Source of the DNA: Hydrogenophaga sp.
GTDB taxonomy: Bacteria; Pseudomonadota; Gammaproteobacteria; Burkholderiales; Burkholderiaceae_C
NCBI GenBank assembly: GCA_018335615.1
Contig: JAGXRS010000353.1
Location: 1-12,158, forward strand
Length of the DNA stretch: 12,158 bases
Direction: 5' to 3'
Position numbers and translations under genes: made by a program. Numbering within the stretch: the stretch's first letter is position 1; every line of letters begins with the position of its first letter. Below the pieces are notes generated by a model. That model searched no databases. It worked only from the letters and a program-made list of their open reading frames with translations, and had not been told where the DNA came from. Of this stretch, positions 7,156-12,158 are shown in pieces.

Positions 7156-8409
7156 TCAGGGATTCGCGAAGCGGTCGCCAACCTTCACGCCGTCCGTGAT
7201 CTGCAGCACCAGGGCGTAAGAGAGCTTGTCGAAGGTGCGGAACACCAGCATGAGCCCGTTGCGCTCGCTGGGCAGCATCAGCTGGGGGCGGGCGCTGTCG
7301 GTCTTGTCGGTCACCAGCTGGCCTTCTTTCTGCAGCGCCAGCACATGGCCCCGCTCCAGCCCGTGTGCGCTGCCCCGGTTGATGGCCACCACCTGGTTCT
7401 GGGCCGCGAAGGTGACCGCGTTGCCGTACACCGAGACGATCTGGCCGCTCTGCGGTGTGCCGGGTGCGCGGGGCACGAAGTTCGGCAGTTCGCGCGGCGG
7501 CTCGGGCAGCAGGCGGTCGCCCACGCGCATTTCTTCCTTGGCCACCACGATGTCGATGGTGGCCGGCAGCAGCTCGACGCGGGTCTTGCCGGCGCTGTCC
7601 ACCACCTCGCGGCGGGACTCGCCGCGCTCCAGCAGCGCCTTGCCGACGAACTGGGCCTCGTAGCCCAGCACGTCGCCAGACGTCGGGTCTTTCAGGGGCA
7701 CGGCATTGCGGAAGACGCGGTACTCACGCGACTGGCCGGGCGTTTCGGTCAGCGGGGTGCCGGGCGCCCCGGTGCTGTACTGGCCGCGGGCGTAGGCGCG
7801 GTCGCCGCGGCTCAGGAGCACGCGCGTCTCTTGTGTGGCCACGATGCGCGGGGCGCGCGAAAACGTGGCCTCGTCGACGATCAGGGGCTCGGCCAGGAAG
7901 GCTTCCACGGCCTGCAGCGAGATGGGCGGAATGGCCGAATCGGCCAGGCTCTCCACCCGCGTGCGGGGCGACACCTTGACCGTGGGGAGATCGGCCTCGG
8001 ACGCGCCGGTGCCGGGTGCGCGGGTGCTCAGGCGCGCGCGGCCATCGGACTGGTCCAGGTACAGCACCTGGCCCGGGTAGATGCGGTGGGGGTTGCGGAT
8101 GTCCTCCAGGTTCATGCCCCAGAGTTCGGGCCAGCGCCAGGGGCTCTTGAGAAACAGGCCCGCAATGGCCCAGAGCGAGTCGCCGCGGCGCACGGTGTGG
8201 CTGTCGGGTGCGTTGGGTGCCAGTTCCGAGAGGGGAATGCCGGCCTGCGCCACCTGCGCCGCCGTGGCGCGCTGGGCGGGTGTGACGGGAAAGCTCTGTG
8301 CCGCGGCCGTGCCGCTGAGCAACAGGGCCAGCGTGGCCACACCGCCAGCCAGGAGGCGCTGCACCGGCAGACGGGAGGAGGTGGCGGACAGGTGGGTCTT
8401 CAATGGCAT
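7156..8409 (-). CDS. tsaP: Exported LysM-domain protein, TsaP-like (type IV pilus secretin-associated)
   Basis: The 417-residue product has a Sec signal peptide (basic start, hydrophobic VATLALLLSGTAAA, likely cleavage after residue 37). A LysM peptidoglycan-binding domain spans about 70-118 (HTVRRGDSLWAIAGLFL to NPHRIYPGQVLYL). A long middle region and a C-terminal domain (about 320-417) with INRGSAHGLERGHVLAL and VKVGDRF resemble the FlgT-C-like end of TsaP. TsaP anchors the type IV pilus secretin to peptidoglycan. A LysM gene next to dprA, def and fmt is also the arrangement I recall around P. aeruginosa PA0018-PA0021, which supports orthology. The start at 8409 puts the signal peptide at the N-terminus and has AGGGG 7 bases upstream. 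An ATG at 8508 would add 33 uncharacteristic residues. dprA follows 16 bp downstream. The LysM call is firm; the TsaP identity is inferred from layout and synteny. Confidence 0.85.
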   Translation of the reverse strand: MPLKTHLSATSSRLPVQRLLAGGVATLALLLSGTAAAQSFPVTPAQRATAAQVAQAGIPLSELAPNAPDSHTVRRGDSLWAIAGLFLKSPWRWPELWGMNLEDIRNPHRIYPGQVLYLDQSDGRARLSTRAPGTGASEADLPTVKVSPRTRVESLADSAIPPISLQAVEAFLAEPLIVDEATFSRAPRIVATQETRVLLSRGDRAYARGQYSTGAPGTPLTETPGQSREYRVFRNAVPLKDPTSGDVLGYEAQFVGKALLERGESRREVVDSAGKTRVELLPATIDIVVAKEEMRVGDRLLPEPPRELPNFVPRAPGTPQSGQIVSVYGNAVTFAAQNQVVAINRGSAHGLERGHVLALQKEGQLVTDKTDSARPQLMLPSERNGLMLVFRTFDKLSYALVLQITDGVKVGDRFANP

Positions 8410-8511
8410 GTGGGGCCCCTGGGGCACGCACCACAACGCTCTGAACCCCTCGCCCCGAGGTGGTGAGAAGACGGAGCGAAGTAGCGCTTTTGACTTGACA
8501 ATTCGCATTTG

Positions 8512-8540
8512 ATTTTGCGCCCAAGCCTTTGATTAAGCAA
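8512..8540 (-). promoter_or_regulatory. Weak candidate promoter for the tsaP-dprA unit
   Basis: On the minus strand TTGCTT (8540-8535), a 17-bp spacer and CAAAAT (8517-8512) match the sigma-70 pattern at three of six and four of six bases. The spacing is ideal but the match is modest. It lies in the AT-richer middle of the divergent gap, about 100 bp upstream of the tsaP start. Confidence 0.25.
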
Positions 8541-8595
8541 CGCATATGGCGGGGCCCTTCTGCGCGCACCGCCAAAAGTAGCGAAAATAGCGACA

Positions 8596-8610
8596 AACGG
8601 GTAGCCCGTT
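8596..8610. repeat. Inverted repeat in the divergent tsaP/def gap
   Basis: AACGGG (8596-8601) and CCCGTT (8605-8610) are exact reverse complements around TAG. Just before it, TAGCGA occurs twice (8579-8584 and 8588-8593), spaced 9 bp apart. A second stem, CCTCG-CCC-CGAGG, lies at 8448-8460 in the tsaP leader. In the rest of the 271-bp gap (8410-8680) I see a TTGACA at 8495-8500 without a matching -10 box, and no strong promoter for def. The repeat could be an operator or a leader hairpin of the def mRNA. Confidence 0.45.
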
Positions 8611-8680
8611 ACCGACGCGCCTGCACGGTGTCTGCGGTGACCGGCCGCATCCCTGAACCCTGCTTTCCGATCGCCTGAAC

Positions 8681-9202
8681 ATGACCACGCCGCCCCTGCT
8701 GACCATCCTGCGTTTTCCCGACCCGCGACTGCACACCGTGGCCCGCCCGGTGGCGGCCGTGGACGACCGCGTGCGCGGACTGATCGAGCGCATGTTCGCC
8801 ACCATGTACGACGCCAGCGGCATCGGCCTGGCGGCCACGCAGGTGGACGTGCACGAGCGCGTCATCGTGATCGACGTCAGCGAGGAGCGCAACCAGCCCA
8901 TGGTGCTCATCAACCCCGAGGTGGAGTGGTACAGCGACGAGAAACGCAAGGGCGAAGAAGGCTGCCTGTCGGTGCCCGGCATCTACGACGGCGTGGAGCG
9001 TTCGGTATCGGTGCGCGTGCGCGCACTGGACGCGGCGGGCGTGTCGCGCAGCATCGAGGCCGAGGGCCTGCTGGCGGTGTGCATCCAGCACGAGATGGAC
9101 CACCTCATGGGCAAGGTCTTCGTCGAGTACCTGTCACCGCTCAAGCGCAACCGCATCAAGAGCAAGCTGCTGAAGGCGCAGCGCGACGAGGAGCGGGTGT
9201 GA
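8681..9202 (+). CDS. def: Peptide deformylase
   Basis: Peptide deformylase removes the formyl group from the N-terminal Met of nascent proteins at the ribosome, using a bound Fe2+ or similar metal. The 173-residue product has all three family motifs. Motif I is GIGLAATQ (47-54, with Gln54), motif II is EEGCLSVPG (Cys95 as metal ligand) and motif III is QHEMDH (136-141, with ligands His137 and His141 and catalytic Glu138). Length matches the normal type (E. coli 169). Motif II has the EGCLS form typical of bacterial class I enzymes. No clear Shine-Dalgarno precedes the ATG at 8681. Its stop codon overlaps the GTG start of the next gene by 4 bases. It is the first gene of the def-lipoprotein-fmt-azlC-azlD unit and is divergent from tsaP. 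Confidence 0.96.
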   Translation: MTTPPLLTILRFPDPRLHTVARPVAAVDDRVRGLIERMFATMYDASGIGLAATQVDVHERVIVIDVSEERNQPMVLINPEVEWYSDEKRKGEEGCLSVPGIYDGVERSVSVRVRALDAAGVSRSIEAEGLLAVCIQHEMDHLMGKVFVEYLSPLKRNRIKSKLLKAQRDEERV

Positions 9203-9708
9203 GCCTGCCAACGGTCGCCCGGCTCGTCCGTGCACCACTGGCTGCCGGCGGTCTGACCCTGCTCGTCGCCTGTGCGGGCATGCCGGAACGCCTGTCCCCT
9301 GGCACGGCCCGGGCCGAGATCGAACAGCGGCTGGGACGGCCCACCGCCGTGCACGCCTTGCCGGACGGCACGCAACTGCAGTATTCGCGCCAGCCGGCGG
9401 GTCAGCAGGTCTACAACCTGCGATTGGATGCCGAAGGACGGTTGCAGCAGGTGGAACAGGTGATGGACCGTGCGGCCTTCGATGCCGTCAGCGTGGACCG
9501 CTGGACCCGTGAACAGGTGCTGGCGCGGTTCGGCCAGCCGGCGCTGGTGGAACGGGTGGCACGCTTCGACGGCGACGTCTGGACCTACCGTTTCCTGGAA
9601 ACCACGATTCCCCGCCAGGCGCACGTCCACATCGACCCCGCGGGCACCGTGCGCCGCGTGATGTACACCGACGAGCAGCTCCCCGATCCGCCCGACTGGG
9701 CGCCCTGA
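9199..9708 (+). CDS. Putative lipoprotein with two BamE/SmpA-like modules
   Basis: The start is a GTG at 9199 that overlaps the def stop (GTGTGA). GAGGAG lies 5 bases upstream, a strong ribosome site, so translation is coupled to def. The 169-residue product has a lipoprotein signal peptide ending in the lipobox LVAC (Cys25). Residue +2 is Ala, which favours the outer membrane. The mature part holds two similar halves: about 36-88 (TARAEIEQRLGRPTAV, DGTQLQYSR, LDAEGRLQQVEQV) and about 102-156 (WTREQVLARFGQPALV, GDVWTYRF, IDPAGTVRRVMYT). Each has the pattern T-x-x-E/Q-V/I...R-F/L-G-x-P, an aromatic strand, then D-x-x-G-x-x. This resembles the SmpA/OmlA (BamE) fold twice. A frame open from 8926 would place its N-terminus inside def and hide the signal peptide, so it is rejected. 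Function is unknown; envelope assembly is only a guess. Confidence 0.82.
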   Translation: MSLPTVARLVRAPLAAGGLTLLVACAGMPERLSPGTARAEIEQRLGRPTAVHALPDGTQLQYSRQPAGQQVYNLRLDAEGRLQQVEQVMDRAAFDAVSVDRWTREQVLARFGQPALVERVARFDGDVWTYRFLETTIPRQAHVHIDPAGTVRRVMYTDEQLPDPPDWAP

Positions 9709-9757
9709 CCCGGGGCGCAGCGGCCGCCCAGCCGCGCGCCTTCCCGACCCGAATCCC

Positions 9758-10759
9758 ATGAAAATCATTTTTGCCGGCACGCCGGAATTTGCCCGTGTGG
9801 CGCTGGAGCGCCTGCACGCCGCGGGCTTCGACATTGCCCTGGTGATGACCCAGCCGGACCGCCCGGCGGGCCGTGGCATGAAGCTGCAGCCGTCGCCGGT
9901 GAAGCAGTTTGCGCTCGACCATGGCCTGCTGGTGGCGCAGCCGCAGAGCCTGCGGCTGGACGGCAAGTACCCGGCCGACGCCGCGGCCGGTCGCGCCGCC
10001 ATCGAGGCCGCGGGTGCCGAGGCCATGGTGGTGGCCGCCTACGGGCTGATCCTGCCGCAGTGGGTGCTCGACACCCTGGCGCAGGGCCCGCGCGGCCTGG
10101 GCTGCTTCAACATCCATGCCTCGCTGTTGCCACGCTGGCGCGGCGCGGCACCCATTCACCGCGCCATCGAGGCCGGTGACCGCGAGACGGGTGTGACCAT
10201 CATGCAGATGGATGCCGGGCTGGACACGGGCGACATGCTGCTGCGCGAACCCTGCGCCATCGAGGCCGATGACACCACCGGCCGGCTGCACGACCGCCTG
10301 GCCACGCTGGGCGGGCGCCTGATGGTGGAGGCGCTGGAACTGGCGGCGTGCGGCGGTTTGCACCCGGTGCGCCAGCCCGAAGCGGGTGTGACCTACGCGC
10401 ACAAGATCGACAAGGCCGAGGCCGCCATCGACTGGGCGCAGCCGGCCGCCGCGCTCGCCCGGCGCATCCGGGCCTTCAACCCGTTTCCGGGCGCGGCCAC
10501 CGCGCTGGCCGGTGACGCGGTCAAGGTGTGGATGGCACATGCCGAAGCGAGCGGCCATGCCAGCGATGCGGTGCCCGGCCTGGTGCTGGCCGCCGCAGCC
10601 GACGGCATCCGAGTGCAGACCGGCGACGGCGTGCTGGTGCTGACCGAGCTGCAGCGCGCGGGCGGCAAGCGCCTGCCGGCGGGCGACTTCCTGCGCGGCT
10701 TCCCGCTGGCAGCGGGACAGGTGTTCGACACTTCGCCCGCGCACAAGGCCGCGCCTTGA
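9758..10759 (+). CDS. fmt: Methionyl-tRNA formyltransferase
   Basis: Fmt transfers a formyl group from 10-formyltetrahydrofolate to Met-tRNAfMet for translation initiation. The 333-residue product begins MKIIFAGTPEFA, the normal N-terminus. It carries the catalytic block NIHASLLPRWRGAAPIHRAI (Asn118, His120) and the ETGVTIMQMDAGLDTGDM stretch (Asp156), so the active site is complete. The C-terminal tRNA-binding domain (about 215-330) includes KIDKAEAAIDWAQPA and RAFNPFPGA. A short Ala-rich insert (about 71-86, DAAAGRAAIEAAG) lies before the AYGLILP strand. The ribosome site is weak. The gene follows the lipoprotein gene by 49 bp, and its TGA overlaps the azlC ATG by one base (TGATG). Confidence 0.96.
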   Translation: MKIIFAGTPEFARVALERLHAAGFDIALVMTQPDRPAGRGMKLQPSPVKQFALDHGLLVAQPQSLRLDGKYPADAAAGRAAIEAAGAEAMVVAAYGLILPQWVLDTLAQGPRGLGCFNIHASLLPRWRGAAPIHRAIEAGDRETGVTIMQMDAGLDTGDMLLREPCAIEADDTTGRLHDRLATLGGRLMVEALELAACGGLHPVRQPEAGVTYAHKIDKAEAAIDWAQPAAALARRIRAFNPFPGAATALAGDAVKVWMAHAEASGHASDAVPGLVLAAAADGIRVQTGDGVLVLTELQRAGGKRLPAGDFLRGFPLAAGQVFDTSPAHKAAP

Positions 10760-11502
10760 TGTTCTTCCTCGCCGAACACCGGCGCCACCCGCAGTTCTGG
10801 GAAGGCGTGCGCGACCAGACCAGCGTGGCCATGGGCATCGCGGCCTGGGGCCTCATGACGGGCGTGGCCATGGTCAAGTCCGGCCTGTCGGTGGCCGAGG
10901 CCTTGCTGATGACATTCATCGTCTTCGCCGGCAGCGCCCAGCTGGCGGCCATTCCCATGATGGCCGCGGGTGCCCCGCTGTGGGTGATCCTGGCGGCGGC
11001 CTTTTGCGTCAACCTGCGCTTCGTGGTGTTCTCGGCCCACCTGCGTCCCTACTTCATGCACCTGCCGCGCTGGAAGCGCCTGGCCAGCGGCTACGTCACC
11101 GGCGACCTGAGCTATGTCTTCTTCGCCCGGCGCTACCCGCACCCCGGCACCACGCCAGAGGCCATCGCCGAGCAGCAGGCCTACCTCATGGGCAATTGCG
11201 GCGTGAATTACGTGGCCTGGATGGTGGCCAGCGTGGTCGGCATCGTGCTGGCCAACGCCATTCCCACCGAATGGGGCCTGGGCTTTGCCGGCATCCTGGC
11301 GCTGCTGGGCGTGCTCAGCTCGCTCGCCACCTCACCCCTGCGCATGGTGTCGGCCGGCGTGGCCGGGGCGGCCGCGGTGGTGGCCTGGGCCTTGCCGCTG
11401 AAGCTCAACATCCTGGTGGCCATTGCCAGCGCGGTGGCGATCTGTCTGGTGCTGGAAAAAATGACGCCGCCCCAGCCGCCCACGGGAGCGCGCCATGTTT
11501 GA
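10759..11502 (+). CDS. azlC: AzlC-family branched-chain amino acid exporter, large subunit
   Basis: AzlC pairs with AzlD to export branched-chain amino acids across the inner membrane (known for the azaleucine-resistance genes of Bacillus and BrnFE of Corynebacterium). The 247-residue product is mostly hydrophobic. It has the family stretches FIVFAGSAQLAAIPMMAAGAP (about 53-73) and AAFCVNLRFVVFSAHLRPYF, and further membrane segments near 170-235. Length fits the family. The start is the ATG fused to the fmt stop (TGATG); a longer frame open from 10528 lies inside fmt and is rejected. It overlaps azlD by 8 bases, so the pair is co-translated. The actual substrate cannot be read from the sequence. 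Confidence 0.9.
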   Translation: MFFLAEHRRHPQFWEGVRDQTSVAMGIAAWGLMTGVAMVKSGLSVAEALLMTFIVFAGSAQLAAIPMMAAGAPLWVILAAAFCVNLRFVVFSAHLRPYFMHLPRWKRLASGYVTGDLSYVFFARRYPHPGTTPEAIAEQQAYLMGNCGVNYVAWMVASVVGIVLANAIPTEWGLGFAGILALLGVLSSLATSPLRMVSAGVAGAAAVVAWALPLKLNILVAIASAVAICLVLEKMTPPQPPTGARHV

Positions 11503-11830
11503 TGTCGACCCCTGGACGCTGCTCACCATCGTGGCACTGGGCGTGGTCACGGTCGTCACGCGCGGCTTTTTTTTCATCTCCAACCGTCCCTGGACCTTGC
11601 CGCGCTGGGCACAGCGTGGCCTGCAATACGCGCCGATTGCCGCCCTGTCGGCGGTGGTGGTGCCCGAGATCGTGATGGCGCAGGGCGCGCTGATCACCAC
11701 CTGGCAGGACGCCCGCCTGTTTGCGGCCGCCGCGGGCTCGGCCTGGTTCTACTGGCGCCGCGGCGTGCTGGGCACCATCGTCGCCGGCATGCTGGTGTAC
11801 CTGCCGCTGAGGATCGGCCTGGGCTGGTAG
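11495..11830 (+). CDS. azlD: AzlD-family branched-chain amino acid exporter, small subunit
   Basis: AzlD is the small membrane partner of AzlC. The 111-residue product has about four hydrophobic segments (about 8-28, 44-63, 73-87, 89-108). It has the family elements VTRGFFFISNRPW and LQYAPIAALSAVVVPEI. The ATG overlaps the end of azlC by 8 bases and has GGGAG upstream (about 11485-11490), so expression should be coupled. Codons 24-27 contain a run of eight T (11567-11574), striking in GC-rich DNA and a possible slippage site. It is the last gene before the gap to pgk. Confidence 0.92.
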   Translation: MFDVDPWTLLTIVALGVVTVVTRGFFFISNRPWTLPRWAQRGLQYAPIAALSAVVVPEIVMAQGALITTWQDARLFAAAAGSAWFYWRRGVLGTIVAGMLVYLPLRIGLGW

Positions 11831-11862
11831 CGCACGGTGTGCCCGCGTGCGGGTGGCGTGCG
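11831..11862. repeat. Nested inverted repeats just after azlD
   Basis: CGCAC (11831-11835) pairs with GTGCG (11858-11862), enclosing CCCGC-GT-GCGGG (11842-11853). The RNA stem directly follows the azlD stop. No T-run follows, so at best it is an atypical or Rho-assisted terminator or a 3'-end stabiliser. The remainder of the 160-bp gap to pgk holds the -10 box described separately. Confidence 0.35.
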
Positions 11863-11933
11863 ATGGGCGGTGGGAAACGGGTGGTCAGGCCTGCGCCACC
11901 GGTGCGGTATGCAGTTGCCTGGCGCACTGTTCC

Positions 11934-11939
11934 TACAAT
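11934..11939 (+). promoter_or_regulatory. Candidate -10 box of the pgk promoter
   Basis: TACAAT matches the sigma-70 -10 consensus at five of six bases, 51 bp upstream of the pgk ATG. A TTGCCT at 11915-11920 is only 13 bp away, and no good -35 box sits at the usual 16-18 bp, so the -35 element is uncertain. Confidence 0.45.
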
Positions 11940-11990
11940 GCCGGGGTTTGTTCTTCGCCCCTTTCATTGACTCCGCCAAAGCCCACCACC

Positions 11991-12158
11991 ATGCAATTCA
12001 TCCGCTTCTCCGACCTGTGCACCAGCGGCCAGGCCTCTGGCAAACGCGTCTTCATCCGTGCCGATCTCAACGTGCCGCAGGACGACGCGGGCCACATCAC
12101 CGAAGACACGCGCATCCGCGCCAGCATCCCGGCCATCCAGATGGCGCTGGACGCCGGT
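11991..12158 (+). CDS. pgk: Phosphoglycerate kinase, N-terminal part (cut by window end)
   Basis: Phosphoglycerate kinase makes ATP and 3-phosphoglycerate from ADP and 1,3-bisphosphoglycerate in glycolysis. The 56 visible codons start MQFIRFSDL and contain the family signature VFIRADLNVP (20-29) and EDTRIRASIPAIQ (38-50), which bind the phosphoglycerate side. The frame is open to the last base, so the gene continues past the window (full PGK is about 390-400 residues). No clear Shine-Dalgarno precedes the ATG (CCACCACC). A TACAAT box about 50 bp upstream suggests its own promoter, separate from azlCD. Confidence 0.93.
   Translation, partial: MQFIRFSDLCTSGQASGKRVFIRADLNVPQDDAGHITEDTRIRASIPAIQMALDAG

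Noticed and set aside
6832..8466. A 544-residue plus-strand open frame across tsaP and the start of dprA
   Set aside because: Composition is shadow-like, while the minus strand carries a signal peptide, LysM and DprA motifs.
8410..8508. An N-terminal extension of the LysM protein from an ATG at 8508
   Set aside because: The added 33 residues would precede and disrupt a normal signal peptide, and the ATG at 8409 has an acceptable ribosome site.
8495..8523. A sigma-70 promoter for def using the perfect TTGACA at 8495
   Set aside because: At 16-18 bp spacing the -10 position is GC-rich (GCGCCC, CGCCCA), so no promoter can be claimed.
1..12158. tRNA, rRNA, CRISPR arrays, insertion sequences, toxin-antitoxin or phage genes
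   Set aside because: Looked for across both strands; nothing with the needed repeats, cloverleaf patterns or protein motifs was seen.

Overview
The window is GC-rich (about two thirds G+C by eye) and densely packed with housekeeping genes. The protein sequences look like those of a betaproteobacterium, most likely Comamonadaceae (Hydrogenophaga/Acidovorax/Variovorax-like). This is judged from SecD/SecF wording, the DUF1631-type protein and the dprA / LysM / def / fmt neighbourhood; no search was possible. I see no mobile element, CRISPR array, tRNA or rRNA, and no prophage or island signature.

Layout. (1) Positions 1-3356, plus strand: the 3' part of yajC, then secD and secF, the accessory complex of the Sec translocon. 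The yajC-secD and secD-secF gaps each hold a small inverted repeat. secD has two plausible in-frame starts (350 and 419). (2) Positions 3437-5896, plus strand: a large cytoplasmic DUF1631-family protein of unknown function. It seems to have its own extended -10 promoter so close to the ATG that the transcript could be leaderless. (3) Positions 6036-8409, minus strand: a two-gene unit of an exported LysM protein (TsaP-like, probably linked to type IV pili) followed 16 bp later by dprA (the RecA loader in natural transformation). It converges on the DUF1631 gene. (4) Positions 8410-8680: a 271-bp divergent intergenic region, the largest gene-free stretch, AT-richer in its centre and containing small inverted repeats. 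(5) Positions 8681-11830, plus strand: def, a small lipoprotein with two BamE-like modules, fmt, azlC and azlD, mostly with overlapping start and stop codons, so probably one operon. def and fmt are the two enzymes of N-terminal formyl-methionine metabolism. azlCD form a branched-chain amino acid exporter. (6) From 11991: the first 56 codons of pgk (phosphoglycerate kinase), preceded by a likely -10 box.

How the genes work together: yajC-secD-secF serve protein export; the LysM protein and dprA plausibly link pilus assembly and DNA uptake; def/fmt serve translation. The azlCD pair and the lipoprotein ride in the def-fmt transcript. No clearly novel system is visible. The most interesting items are the duplicated lipoprotein wedged between def and fmt, the dual secD start with a structured leader, the candidate leaderless DUF1631 gene, and the pilus/transformation pairing on the minus strand.
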